In this document: in pieces, positions 1 through 9,595 of the stretch
Layout of the letters: each line of letters begins with the position of its first letter
How positions within the stretch are numbered: the first letter of the stretch is position 1
Source: Burkholderiaceae bacterium
GTDB taxonomy: Bacteria; Pseudomonadota; Gammaproteobacteria; Burkholderiales; Burkholderiaceae_C
Assembly: GCA_017992055.1 (NCBI GenBank)
Contig: JAGOPK010000001.1
Span: 124,001-188,000, forward strand
Reading direction: 5' to 3'
Length of the DNA stretch: 64,000 nt
Translations under genes and position numbers: made by a program
Notes under the pieces: model-generated
Told to the model about the DNA's origin: nothing
The model's input: only the letters and a program-made list of their open reading frames with translations
Database searches by the model: none

Positions 1-1
1 C

Positions 2-813
<812 letters not shown>

Positions 814-817
<4 letters not shown>

Positions 818-1797
818 CGATCACCGCGCCGCTGCTCGAGGTCACCGACCTGAAGAAGCACTTTGCCGGCAGCCGCCGCTGGTTCGGCGCCCAGCCGCCC
901 GTGGTGCAGGCGGTGGACGGCGTGAGCTTCACGCTGGCGCGGGGCGAGACGCTGTCCCTGGTGGGCGAGTCCGGCTGCGGCAAGACCACCACCGCCAAGT
1001 CGGTGCTGCGCCTGATCGAGCCCACCTCGGGCAGCGTCAGGCTCAATGGCGAGGAGCTGACCACGCTGTCGCCCGAACAGATGCGGCTGCGCCGGCGCGA
1101 TCTGCAGATCATCTTCCAGGACCCGTATGCCTCGCTGAACCCGCGCCTGCCGGCCGGCGACATCGTCGCCGAGCCGCTGCGCAACTACGGCATGGCCGAC
1201 AAGGGCCAGCGCGCGGCGCGCGCCGCCGAGCTGTTCGCCAAGGTCGGGCTGCGGCCCGAGGCGGTGCACAAGTATCCGCACGAGTTCTCCGGCGGCCAGC
1301 GCCAGCGGCTGGGCATCGCCCGCGCGCTGGCGCTCAACCCGCAGCTGATCGTCTGCGACGAGCCGGTGTCGGCACTCGACGTGTCGGTGCAGGCCCAGGT
1401 CATCAACCTGCTGATGGACCTGCAGCAGGAGCTGGGCATCGCCTACCTGTTCGTGGCCCACGACCTGGCCGTGGTGCGCCACATCAGCCACCGCGTGGCG
1501 GTGATGTACCTGGGCCGCATCGTCGAGATCGCCGACCGCGACACGCTGTTCAGCCGGCCTCAGCACCCCTACACCCAGGTGCTGCTGTCGGCCGCGCCGG
1601 TGCCCGATCCGCGCCGGCCGCCGCTGCGCCTGCTGCTGGAGGGCGACCCGCCCAGCCCGGCGCGGCCGCCCTCGGGCTGCCGCTTCCACACCCGCTGCCC
1701 GCGCGCCCAGGCGCGCTGCCGCGACGAGGCGCCGCCGCTGACCGAGCGGCCCGTGCCCGGCGGCGGCAGCCAGTGGGTGGCCTGCCACGTGATCTGA
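814..1797 (+). CDS. Dipeptide/oligopeptide ABC transporter ATP-binding subunit (DppF/OppF-like)
   Basis: This 327-residue protein is the second ATPase of the peptide importer. Walker [10 protein letters not shown] lies at residues 51-59, followed by the Q-loop [11 protein letters not shown], the signature [15 protein letters not shown], Walker [13 protein letters not shown] and the H-loop VAHDLAVV. The C-terminus carries the oligopeptide-transporter extension with spaced cysteines ([14 protein letters not shown]). Length matches OppF/DppF. It overlaps the previous gene by 4 bp and is followed 31 bp later by a D-aminoacylase, so one operon is likely. The binding protein and permeases are presumably upstream of the window. 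Confidence 0.92.
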
Positions 1798-1828
1798 GCG
1801 TCCAACCCGCATCCAACGGAGCCCTGCC

Positions 1829-3295
1829 ATGCCCGACCACGACCTGATCATCCGCGGCGGCACCGTCATCGACGGCAGCCGCGCGCCCCGCTTCGAGGCC
1901 GACGTGGCGATCTCCGGCGGCCGCATCGTCGCCGTCGGCGACCTGGGCCCGGCCACCGCCGCCGACGAGCTGGACGCGCGCGGCCTGATCGTCGCGCCCG
2001 GCTTCATCGACTGCCACACCCACGACGACCAGGCCCTGCTGTCGCAGCCGGACATGGTGTTCAAGCTGTCGCAGGGCGTGACCACGGTGATCGCCGGCAA
2101 CTGCGGCATCAGCCTGGCGCCGCTGCAGCCCGACACGCCGCTGCCGGCGCCGCTGAACCTGCTGCAGGCCAGCGAGCGCGCCCGCTTCGCCACGCTGGGC
2201 GCCTATTTCGACGAGCTGGGCCGCACGCCGGCGGCGCTCAACGTGGCCAGCCTGGTCGGCCATTCCACGCTGCGCGTGCGCAGCATGGCCGAGCTGGACC
2301 GCGTGGCCAGCGGCGACGAGATCGCCAGCATGCAGGCCCTGCTGCAGCAGGCCCTGGACGATGGCGCGCTGGGCCTGTCCACCGGCACCTTCTACCCGCC
2401 GGCCTTCCATGCCAGCACCGAGGAGATCATCGCCGTGGGCCGGCCGATGACCGGCCGCGGCGGCCTGTACGTGACGCACATGCGCGACGAGAGCGACCGC
2501 GTGATGGAGTCGCTGGACGAGAGCTTCCGCATCGGCCGCGAGCTGGACGTGCCGGTGGTCATCTCGCACCACAAGGTGCAGAACAAGGCCAACTTCGGCC
2601 GCTCGGCCCAGACCCTGGCTCATCTGCGCCAGACCATGCAGTGCCAGTGCGTGGCGCTGGACTGTTACCCCTACACCGCCGGCTCGACCATGATCCGCAC
2701 CGACCGCGGCATGAACGACGGCCGCGTGCTGATCGCCTCCAGCCTGCCCCACCCCGAATGCGCCGGCCGCGACCTGGCCGACATCGCGCGCGACTGGGGC
2801 GTGGACGAGCCCGAGGCCGCGCGCCGGCTGCAGCCCGGTGCGGCGATCTACTTTCTGATGGACGAGCCCGACGTGCAGGCCATCCTGGGCTTCGACGAGA
2901 CCATGATCGGCTCCGACGGCATCCCGGTGGGCGACAAGCCGCACCCGCGGCTGTGGGGCACCTTCCCGCGCGTGCTGGGCCATTACAGCCGCGGCCTGGG
3001 CCTGTTTCCGCTGGAAACCGCGGTGTGGAAGATGAGCGGCCTGACCGCGCGCAACTTCGGCCTGGCCGGACGCGGCCTGCTGCAGCCCGGCCATGCCGCC
3101 GACGTGGTGCTGTTCGACGCCGGCACGGTGATCGACCGCGCCAGCTACGAATCACCCACCGAGCCCGCCGCCGGCATTGCCGCGGTGCTGGTCAACGGCT
3201 GCCTCAGCTGGCAGCAGGGCCGCCCGCTGGGCGCGCGCGCCGGCCAGGTGATCCGCCGCGACCCCCATGCCAACCGCACGGCCCAGCCGCGCTGA
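1829..3295 (+). CDS. N-acyl-D-amino-acid deacylase (D-aminoacylase, amidohydrolase family)
   Basis: The family hydrolyses N-acyl-D-amino acids to the free D-amino acid and an organic acid with a zinc-dependent amidohydrolase fold. The N-terminal beta-sandwich start (DLIIRGGTVIDG) and the metal-binding HTHDD (His63, His65) are clear. They are followed by the Cys of NCGIS (Cys92), YVTHMRDE, VVISHHK and GSDG, in the usual order. Length (488) is normal. The ATG is preceded by a purine-rich AACGGAG. It sits between peptide-importer ATPases and a RidA protein, so the operon looks dedicated to D-amino-acid or D-peptide use. Substrate stereospecificity (D-Glu, D-Asp or broad) cannot be told from the sequence. 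Confidence 0.87.
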   Translation: MPDHDLIIRGGTVIDGSRAPRFEADVAISGGRIVAVGDLGPATAADELDARGLIVAPGFIDCHTHDDQALLSQPDMVFKLSQGVTTVIAGNCGISLAPLQPDTPLPAPLNLLQASERARFATLGAYFDELGRTPAALNVASLVGHSTLRVRSMAELDRVASGDEIASMQALLQQALDDGALGLSTGTFYPPAFHASTEEIIAVGRPMTGRGGLYVTHMRDESDRVMESLDESFRIGRELDVPVVISHHKVQNKANFGRSAQTLAHLRQTMQCQCVALDCYPYTAGSTMIRTDRGMNDGRVLIASSLPHPECAGRDLADIARDWGVDEPEAARRLQPGAAIYFLMDEPDVQAILGFDETMIGSDGIPVGDKPHPRLWGTFPRVLGHYSRGLGLFPLETAVWKMSGLTARNFGLAGRGLLQPGHAADVVLFDAGTVIDRASYESPTEPAAGIAAVLVNGCLSWQQGRPLGARAGQVIRRDPHANRTAQPR

Positions 3296-3307
3296 GGAGA
3301 ACCGCAG

Positions 3308-3685
3308 ATGAGCACCCCCATCGAACGCTTTGCCCCGACCCTGCCGATGCCGTTTTCGCAGGCCGTCAAGGCCGGCGGCTTCGTCTTCCTGTCCGGCCAG
3401 CTGGCCATGGACGGCGAAGGCCGGCTGATCGGCGACGATGTCACCACCCAGACCCGCGTGGTGCTGGAGCGCATCCGCGATACGCTGGCGCGCGCCGGCG
3501 CCGGCATGGGCGACGTGGTGCGCGTGGGCGTGTGGCTGGCCGACCTGGCCGACTTCGCGGCCTTCAATGCCGAATACCGCCAGCACTTCAGCGAAGGTTT
3601 TCCGGCCCGCTCCACCGTCGAGGCGCGGCTGTATGCCGGCGCCCGGGTGGAGATCGAGGTCCAGGCCTATCTGGGCCAGGGCTGA
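3308..3685 (+). CDS. RidA/YjgF/YER057c family protein
   Basis: RidA proteins are small cytosolic enamine/imine deaminases that remove reactive 2-aminoacrylate-type intermediates of amino acid breakdown. The 125-residue chain has the family core: AGGFVFLSGQLAMD near the N-terminus, LARAGAGMGDVVRVGVWL in the middle, and FPARSTVEARLYAGARVEIEVQAYL at the end, including the Arg of the substrate pocket. It starts 12 bp after the D-aminoacylase with a GAGGAGAA ribosome site. Because imines arise during D-amino acid oxidation, a support role in this operon is plausible but inferred. Confidence 0.88.
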   Translation: MSTPIERFAPTLPMPFSQAVKAGGFVFLSGQLAMDGEGRLIGDDVTTQTRVVLERIRDTLARAGAGMGDVVRVGVWLADLADFAAFNAEYRQHFSEGFPARSTVEARLYAGARVEIEVQAYLGQG

Positions 3686-3754
3686 GCCGGCACCGGCCTC
3701 AACCTGAGGCCAACCCTGAGCAGCGGCGGTGCGGCGATCCGCAAGAATGCGCCG

Positions 3755-4240
3755 ATGCAAGCCGCCCTGCCCCATGCCAAGACCGAGGCCGGCCGTGCCG
3801 AGGTCAGGGCGCGGGCGCTGCCGCTGTCGCGCAGCGCGCGCAACCTGCTGCTGATCATCGAGCCGGCGCGTCCGGCGGCCGACTGGCTGGCCATGGTCAA
3901 CGGCGGCCCGGCCGAGCTGCAGGCCCTGCTGGATGCCGGCCTGGTGGTGGCTTTGGCGCCGGCGCCGGCGCCGGCCGCGCCCGACCCGGGCTGGTCGCAG
4001 GCGCGGCTGGAGGCCGCGCTCGATGGCCTGGGCTACCGCACGCTGTACGACCGCCTCACCGAAAGGGCGCGGCCGGCGCTGGGCCTGATCAAGGGCTACA
4101 AGCTGATCCTGGAGCTGGAGCGCTGCCAGGGCCCGCTGGAGGTGCGCGCGCTGGCCGTGCGCTTTGTGCGCCAGGTGCGCGAGATCGACGGTGCTGCCGT
4201 GGCCGACCAGCTGGCCCGGCAGCTGGCCGCTCCCGAGTGA
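3755..4240 (+). CDS. Hypothetical protein, 161 aa
   Basis: I do not recognise a named domain. The chain has an N-terminal segment reading LSRSARNLLLIIEPARPAADWL. This resembles the start of small regulatory proteins in which a winged-helix-like unit scores 'block' state, but that is a loose impression. An Ala-Pro linker (about residues 68-77, encoded by GGCGCC repeats) joins it to a mostly helical C-terminus. No signal peptide or membrane segment is visible. It lies 69 bp after the RidA gene and 30 bp before rsmE on the same strand. Codon usage matches its neighbours, so it is probably a real gene of unknown role. Confidence 0.6.
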   Translation: MQAALPHAKTEAGRAEVRARALPLSRSARNLLLIIEPARPAADWLAMVNGGPAELQALLDAGLVVALAPAPAPAAPDPGWSQARLEAALDGLGYRTLYDRLTERARPALGLIKGYKLILELERCQGPLEVRALAVRFVRQVREIDGAAVADQLARQLAAPE

Positions 4241-4270
4241 CGTCCGCATGCCCTGGGGCACACTCCGGCC

Positions 4271-5050
4271 ATGGCCGCCGTTCCCCGCATCTTTGTCGAA
4301 TCCCCTCTGAGCGCCGGCAGCGAGCTGCCGCTGCCCGCCAATGCCAGCCGCCATGTGCAGGTGCTGCGCCTGCAGCCCGGTGATGCGCTGTGGCTGTTCG
4401 ACGGCCTGGGCGGCCAGTGGCGGGCCGAGGTGGCGCTGATGGGCCGCAAGGAGGTGGTCGCGCGCGCGCTGCAGCACCAGGCGCTGGACTGCGAGCTGCC
4501 GCAGCCGGTGACCCTGGCCCTGGGCATGCCGGCCAACGAGCGCATGGACACGCTGGTGGAAAAGGCCACCGAGCTGGGCGCGGCGCGCATCCAGCCCCTG
4601 GTCACCGATCGCTCGGTGCTGCGCGTGGACGGTGAGCGTGCCGAGCGCAAGGCCCGCCACTGGCAGGCCATTGCCGTGGCCGCCTGCGAGCAGAGCGGAC
4701 GCAACCGCGTGCCCGAGATCGCCGCGCCCGTCACGCTGGCCCAGTACCTGGCCGGCGCGCCGCTGGCGGCGGGGCAGCAGGGCCTGCAGCTGAGCCTGGC
4801 CGACGGCGTGCAGCGGCTGGCGCAGCGGCTGGCCGCGACGGCGGCCACGGCCGACGCGGGCGGCTGGCTGCTGCTGTCCGGTCCCGAGGGCGGCCTCACG
4901 GCCGCCGAGCAGGCCCAGGCCGCCGCGCAGGGCTTTGCCCCGGTCAGCCTGGGCGCACGCGTGCTGCGCGCCGACACCGCGCCGCTGGCGGCGCTGGCGG
5001 TGATCGCCGCGCTGACCGAGGGTGAAGGCGAAGGCGAGGCCCGCGCATGA
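4271..5050 (+). CDS. rsmE: 16S rRNA (uracil(1498)-N3)-methyltransferase RsmE
   Basis: RsmE methylates U1498 of 16S rRNA using S-adenosylmethionine and is a SPOUT (trefoil-knot) enzyme. The N-terminal PUA-like part includes RHVQVLRLQPGDALWLFDG. The SPOUT core shows ALGMPANERMDTLVEKATELGA, then EQSGRNRVPEI, and the knot motifs LLSGPEGGLTAAE and LGARVLRADTAPLAAL near the C-terminus. The 259-residue length is usual, though there is an Ala/Gly-rich insert before the knot. The stop overlaps the ATG of the following transporter gene (ATGA at 5047). Confidence 0.93.
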   Translation: MAAVPRIFVESPLSAGSELPLPANASRHVQVLRLQPGDALWLFDGLGGQWRAEVALMGRKEVVARALQHQALDCELPQPVTLALGMPANERMDTLVEKATELGAARIQPLVTDRSVLRVDGERAERKARHWQAIAVAACEQSGRNRVPEIAAPVTLAQYLAGAPLAAGQQGLQLSLADGVQRLAQRLAATAATADAGGWLLLSGPEGGLTAAEQAQAAAQGFAPVSLGARVLRADTAPLAALAVIAALTEGEGEGEARA

Positions 5051-6225
5051 ACCGCAAGCTGGCTCTGCTGGTGGCCTGCTCGGGCCTGCTGATGGTCAAC
5101 AACGTGACCTTCATCGCCATCAACGGCCTGGTCGGCCTGGCGCTGGCGCCGGTGGCCTGGATGGCCACGCTGCCGATCACCGGCTATGTCTTCGGCGGCG
5201 CCCTGGCCACCGGCATTGTCGCGCGCACGCAGCGGCGCTGGGGCCGCCAGCGCAGCTTCCAGCTGGGCCTGGGGGTGGCCATCGTCAGCGCCGGCCTGTG
5301 CGCGCTGGCGGTGGCCCAGCGCAACTTCTGGCTGCTGAATGCGGCCACGCTGCTGGCCGGCTTCTACAACGCCAATGGCTCGCTGTACCGCTTTGCCGCC
5401 ATCGAGCTGGTGCCGGCCCAGGCCAAGGAGCGCGCCATCTCCTGGGTGCTGGCCGGCGGCATCCTGGGCGGCGTGGTCGGCCCCAACCTGGCCACCGCCA
5501 CGCGCAATGCGCTGGCCACCGAGCCCTTTGTCGGCGCCTACCTGGCGCTGATGGCGCTGGCCGTGCTGAGCCTGGCGCTGATGAGCTTCATCCCCTTCCC
5601 GCCGCTGCCCGGCCAGGGTGGCAGCGCGGTCCAGGGCCGGCCGCTGGGCCAGATCCTGCGCCAGCCGGTGTTCATCATCGCCGCCGCCTGCTGCGCCATC
5701 GGTTATGGCGTGATGAACCTGCTGATGGCCGCCACGCCGATTGCCATGGCCCAGTGCAGCCACCCGTTCAGCGCCGCCGCCCTGGTGCTGGAATGGCATG
5801 TGCTGGCGATGTTCGTGCCCAGCTTCTTCACCGGCCGGCTGATCCAGCGCTTTGGCGTGCTGCCCATCCTGGTCACCGGCCTGGCGCTGAACCTGGCCTG
5901 CGTGGTGGTGGCGCTGCAGGGCGTGGAGCTGATGCACTTCGGCGTTGCGCTGGCCACGCTGGGCCTGGGCTGGAACTTCCTGTTCATCGGCGGCACCACG
6001 CTGGCCACCGAGGCCTGGCGGCCCGAGGAGAAGACCCGCGCCCAGGCGGCGCTGGACTTCTGCGTCTATGCCACGATGACGCTGACCTCGTTCTCGTCCG
6101 GCGCCCTGGTCACCACCGGCGGCTGGACGGCGATGAACCTGGGCTCGCTGGCGCCGCTGGCCCTGCTGGCGGCGGCCCTGCTGTGGCTGGCGCGGCTGCG
6201 CCGGCCGCGGCCGGCGCTGGCCTGA
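5047..6225 (+). CDS. Major facilitator superfamily transporter
   Basis: This 392-residue protein is almost entirely hydrophobic with about 12 predicted membrane segments, typical of MFS permeases. An MFS loop-type motif with positive charges (ARTQRRWGRQRSF) lies between the second and third helices, and a charged central loop (about residues 185-200) separates the halves. The gene overlaps rsmE by 4 bp. The substrate cannot be inferred, and neither the MFS neighbours nor the following kinases point to one. It resembles YbfB/DHA-like efflux permeases in general layout only. Confidence 0.8.
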   Translation: MNRKLALLVACSGLLMVNNVTFIAINGLVGLALAPVAWMATLPITGYVFGGALATGIVARTQRRWGRQRSFQLGLGVAIVSAGLCALAVAQRNFWLLNAATLLAGFYNANGSLYRFAAIELVPAQAKERAISWVLAGGILGGVVGPNLATATRNALATEPFVGAYLALMALAVLSLALMSFIPFPPLPGQGGSAVQGRPLGQILRQPVFIIAAACCAIGYGVMNLLMAATPIAMAQCSHPFSAAALVLEWHVLAMFVPSFFTGRLIQRFGVLPILVTGLALNLACVVVALQGVELMHFGVALATLGLGWNFLFIGGTTLATEAWRPEEKTRAQAALDFCVYATMTLTSFSSGALVTTGGWTAMNLGSLAPLALLAAALLWLARLRRPRPALA

Positions 6226-6313
6226 GCGGCGCCACGACCGTCTGCACCACCGGCACGACCGTTCATGCCGCCGGGCCTGACGTGGCGGTGCGCGCACCGC
6301 TAGGCTGTCGCTC

Positions 6314-7561
6314 ATGAACCTGTCGCCCCCCCTGCCCGCGCCGGACGACCAGACCCTGGCCGGCGTGCGCCCCGGGCCGCTGCTGCGCCTGTACCTGCGC
6401 TGGGCCGAGCCCTGGTACCGGCGCATGCCGCCGGCCACCGAGGACTGGGCGCGCCGCGTCGACCTGTGGCTGTACGGCACACGCGCCGGCCGGCTGGCGG
6501 CGCTGGCCTTCAGCGCCGCCATCGTGCTCACCGCCCTGGGCCTGCGCCAGAGCGGCATGCCCTGGTGGATCGCCGGCGGCCTGGGCCTGGTGCTGTGGCT
6601 GGGCCTGATGGCCCTGCTGGCCAAGCCCTGGGTCCAGCCCGAGGGCATCAACCGGCGCTGGTTCCTGCGTGGCGCGGTGATCGCGCCGCTGCTGGGCCTG
6701 TCGGGTGCGGTCTGCGGTGCGCTGCTGGCCCTGGTGCTGCGCGACGGCGGGCTGGACATGGCCGCCGTCGCGCCGCGCCTGGCGCGCACGATGTGGCGGG
6801 CCACGCCCATCGTCCTCAGCATCATCGCCGCCGGCCTGCTGCTGCAATGGGGCGTGGCCCAGTGGCGCCGCCACCAGATGCAGCAGGCCCTGGCCCAGGT
6901 GCAGCAACTGCAGCTGGTGCACGAGCGTGATGCCGCGGCGCTGCGCATGCGCGAGGCCGAGCTGCGCCTGCTGCAGGCCCAGGTGCGGCCGCACTTCATC
7001 TTCAATACGCTGGCCGCGGTGCAGCACTGGGTGGACACCGGCGATGCCCGCGCCGCGCCGCTGCTGCGTGCGCTGACGGCCTTCTTGCGCGGCGCCACCG
7101 AGCAGCTGGGCCAGTCCCGGGTGCGCCTGGCCGACGAGGCGGCCACGGTCGGCCACTACCTGCAGATCATGCAGGCGCGGCTGGGCGAGCGGCTGCGCAG
7201 CCACATCGACATCGCGCCCACGCTGGCCGACCGGCCGCTGCCACCGGGCCTGCTGCTGACCCTGGTGGAAAACGCCGTCGAGCATGGCGTCAGCCCGGCC
7301 CTGGCCGGTGCCGAGCTGCGTGTGCTGGCGCGCCCCGAGGCCGATGGCTGGAGCCTGGTGGTGGCCGACGACGGCGTGGGCCTGCCGCCGGGCGGCGAGC
7401 CCGTGCCCGAGGCCGGCCGCGGCGTGGGCCTGGCCAACTGCCGCGCCCGCCTGGCCCATCACTTCGGCGACGCGGCCACGCTGAGCCTGGCCGACGGCCG
7501 GCCGGGCACGGTGGCCACGCTGCGCTTTCGCGACAGCGCCAACGCAGGCCCGGCCGCATGA
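6314..7561 (+). CDS. Membrane sensor histidine kinase, LytS/YehU-type (His_kinase family)
   Basis: The N-terminal half has several membrane helices (roughly residues 55-185), followed by a coiled-coil stretch and the His_kinase phosphoacceptor motif QVRPHFIFNTLAAVQHWV with His227. The C-terminal ATPase has the N-box LTLVENAVEHGV and the G-box VADDGVGLPPGG followed by GRGVGLANCRARL. It starts 88 bp after the MFS gene, and its stop overlaps the next kinase (ATGA at 7558). It probably signals to the LytTR regulator at 8655. The input signal is unknown. Long identical DNA stretches show that the next kinase is a duplicate. Confidence 0.87.
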   Translation: MNLSPPLPAPDDQTLAGVRPGPLLRLYLRWAEPWYRRMPPATEDWARRVDLWLYGTRAGRLAALAFSAAIVLTALGLRQSGMPWWIAGGLGLVLWLGLMALLAKPWVQPEGINRRWFLRGAVIAPLLGLSGAVCGALLALVLRDGGLDMAAVAPRLARTMWRATPIVLSIIAAGLLLQWGVAQWRRHQMQQALAQVQQLQLVHERDAAALRMREAELRLLQAQVRPHFIFNTLAAVQHWVDTGDARAAPLLRALTAFLRGATEQLGQSRVRLADEAATVGHYLQIMQARLGERLRSHIDIAPTLADRPLPPGLLLTLVENAVEHGVSPALAGAELRVLARPEADGWSLVVADDGVGLPPGGEPVPEAGRGVGLANCRARLAHHFGDAATLSLADGRPGTVATLRFRDSANAGPAA

Positions 7562-8658
7562 GCACCGGATCGCACACGCCGCGCCGCCCCTGGCAGGACA
7601 TCGACTGGAGCCAGCTCTGGTATCCCGGCCCGCGCCGCGTGTTCACGCCGGCCGAGATGGCCCGCGCCGGCGGCGACCAGCCCAGCGCCAGCTTCGTGAT
7701 GGTGCTGGCGGTGACGCTGCTCGGCCCCGCCCTGGCCCTGCTGACCACGGCGCCCGACGGCCAGGGCGCACGCACCTTTGCGCTGCTGGTGGCGGCCCTG
7801 GTGCTGATCTGGCGCGGCGCCATGGCGCTGTGGGCGCGGCCGACGCGGCGGCGGCTGATGGCGCTGAGCTGCGTGGCCGCGCTGCTGCTGCTGGGCTTCA
7901 TGCTGGGCCTGCGCTGGCGCCTGCCGCCGGGCGAGGCGCGCAGCTTCGTCTTCAATGTGGCGGCCCTGCTGACCACGCTGGCCATGCTGGGCTTCTGGGT
8001 GCTGGCGCTGTTCCGCGCCCACCAGATCGAGGCCCGGCTGCGCGAGGCCGACCAGCGCGAGCATGCGCTGCAGGCCGCGCGCCAGCTGGCCGCGGCCCAG
8101 GTGCAGCCGCATTTCCTGGCCAATGCCCTGGCCGCGCTGCAGCATTGGGTGCAGGTCAAGGACGACCGCGCCGCGCCCATGCTCGACGCCCTGCACGGCT
8201 TTCTGCGCGCCACGCTGCCGCTGTTCGAGCGCGAGCAGCTGCGCCTGGGCGAGGAGCTGGAGGCGGCGCGCCGCTACCTGGACGTGATGCGCCTGCGCCT
8301 GGGCGAGCGCCTGGCCGTGGGCTTTGACACCGACCCGGCGGTGGACGCCGTGCTGCTGCCACCGGGCCTGCTGCTGACCCTGGTGGAAAACGCCGTCGAG
8401 CATGGCGTGCAGGCCAGCCTGCACGGCGCTGAGATCCTGGTGCGCAGCGGCCGCGACGGCCCGGTCTGCTGGATCGAGGTCGCCGACAGCGGCCCGGGCC
8501 TGCTGCCCGGCGCCGACCCCGAGGCCGGCCGCGGCGTGGGCCTGGCCAATGCCCGTGCCCGCCTGGCCCTGGCCCATGGCGACGCTGCCCGCCTGACCCT
8601 GAGCCCGCGCCAGCCCGGTGGCTGCCTGGCGCGCATCGAACTTCCGCTGACCCCATGA
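7558..8658 (+). CDS. Second LytS-type sensor histidine kinase (tandem paralogue)
   Basis: This 366-residue protein also has N-terminal membrane helices (about residues 40-150) and a coiled coil. Its phosphoacceptor motif is QVQPHFLANALAALQHWV with His185, where the usual HFxFN has become HFLAN. The ATP-binding part has LTLVENAVEHGV and VADSGPGLLPG followed by GRGVGLANARARL. A 53-bp stretch encoding the N-box (8356-8408) is identical to 7238-7290 in the upstream kinase. It overlaps both neighbours by 4 bp. It could form a heterodimer with the first kinase or sense a different cue; neither can be decided from sequence. Confidence 0.86.
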   Translation: MSTGSHTPRRPWQDIDWSQLWYPGPRRVFTPAEMARAGGDQPSASFVMVLAVTLLGPALALLTTAPDGQGARTFALLVAALVLIWRGAMALWARPTRRRLMALSCVAALLLLGFMLGLRWRLPPGEARSFVFNVAALLTTLAMLGFWVLALFRAHQIEARLREADQREHALQAARQLAAAQVQPHFLANALAALQHWVQVKDDRAAPMLDALHGFLRATLPLFEREQLRLGEELEAARRYLDVMRLRLGERLAVGFDTDPAVDAVLLPPGLLLTLVENAVEHGVQASLHGAEILVRSGRDGPVCWIEVADSGPGLLPGADPEAGRGVGLANARARLALAHGDAARLTLSPRQPGGCLARIELPLTP

Positions 8659-9461
8659 ACCCGAACCAGACCCCAACCCAGACGCATCTCACCGCCCTGA
8701 TCGCCGACGACGAAGAAGCCCCGCGGGCCCAGCTGCGCGCGGCGCTGGCGGCGGTGTGGCCCGAGCTGCAGATCGTGGCCGAGGCGGTCAACGGCGTCGA
8801 TGCCTGGGATGCCTACCTGGAGCACGAGCCCGACGTCTGCTTCCTCGACATCCGCATGCCCGGCGCCAGCGGCATCGAGGTCGCGCAGCGCATCCAGGGC
8901 CGCACGCCGGTGGTGTTTGTCACCGCCTTTGGCGACCATGCGCTGGCCGCCTTCGAGGCCGGCGCGGTGGACTACCTGCTCAAGCCGGTGGAGCGCGAGC
9001 GCGTGGCCCAGACCGCGGCCCGGCTGCGCCAGCGCCTGAGCGAGCCGGCGCTGGCCGGCGCCCAGGTGCAGCACAACCTGGCGGCGCTGATGGACCAGCT
9101 GATGCGCCAGCAGCGCCGCACGCCGCGCCTGGCCACGCTGCAGGCCGCGGTGGGCCGCGAGGTGCGGCTGATCCGCATCGACGACGTGCTGTATTTCGAG
9201 AGCGACAGCCGCTACACCCGCGTGGTCTACCGCAGCGAGGGCGTCGATGCCGAGGCCTTGCTGCGCCTGCCGCTGAAGGAGCTGCTGCCGCAGCTGGACG
9301 ACGAGGCCTTCTGGCAGGTGCACCGCTCGGTGATCGTGCGCCGCGATCTGGTGGCCGCGGCCGTGCGCACCGGCGACAACCAGATGCACCTGACGCTGCG
9401 CGGCCGGCCCGAGACCCTGCCCGTATCGCGCCATTTCCAGCCCTTGTTCAAGGGCCAATAG
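8655..9461 (+). CDS. LytTR-family response regulator (AlgR/LytR-like)
   Basis: The receiver domain occupies about residues 14-130, with phosphoacceptor Asp65 in VCFLDIRMPGASG, conserved Thr in VFVTAFGDHAL and Lys in YLLKPVERERV. The C-terminal LytTR DNA-binding domain (about residues 165-265) reads VRLIRIDDVLYFESDSRYTRVVY, then FWQVHRSVIVRRD and TLPVSRHFQPLF. It is the output partner of the two overlapping kinases upstream. LytTR regulators bind imperfect direct repeats about 10 bp apart. No target in this window can be assigned with confidence. Confidence 0.92.
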   Translation: MNPNQTPTQTHLTALIADDEEAPRAQLRAALAAVWPELQIVAEAVNGVDAWDAYLEHEPDVCFLDIRMPGASGIEVAQRIQGRTPVVFVTAFGDHALAAFEAGAVDYLLKPVERERVAQTAARLRQRLSEPALAGAQVQHNLAALMDQLMRQQRRTPRLATLQAAVGREVRLIRIDDVLYFESDSRYTRVVYRSEGVDAEALLRLPLKELLPQLDDEAFWQVHRSVIVRRDLVAAAVRTGDNQMHLTLRGRPETLPVSRHFQPLFKGQ

Positions 9462-9474
9462 AGCCCCCAGGGCC

Positions 9475-9541
9475 GGGCTGCGCCCAGCCCACCCCCCGAG
9501 GGGGTGGTGAGTCAACTTGGGGCGGCCCGGCGTTGACTCAC
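9475..9541. repeat. Cluster of three inverted repeats between the LytTR regulator and the subtilase
   Basis: Three hairpin-forming repeats follow each other. GGGCTG/CAGCCC spans 9475-9490, CCACCCCC/GGGGGTGG spans 9489-9507, and a perfect 10-bp pair GTGAGTCAAC/GTTGACTCAC spans 9507-9516 and 9532-9541. The first two could terminate the two-component operon, though no U-tract follows. The right arm of the third contains TTGACT, a possible -35 for the subtilase gene with TACATT at 9559-9564 (a long 20-bp spacer). The pair could therefore also be an operator. Confidence 0.6.
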
Positions 9542-9595
9542 GAGCCCTTGCGTTCGCGTACATTGCGCGCCACTTTTCCCATCCTCCAGACGACC

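Noticed and set aside
4096-7146. A 1016-codon minus-strand frame opposite rsmE, the MFS gene and a kinase
   Set aside because: It spans three well-supported genes on the other strand, and its translation is Ser/Arg/Ala-biased with no domain.
8756-9595. N-terminal extension of the subtilase frame through the LytTR gene
   Set aside because: The extension is an out-of-frame reading of the regulator. The ATG at 9596 begins a proper signal peptide.
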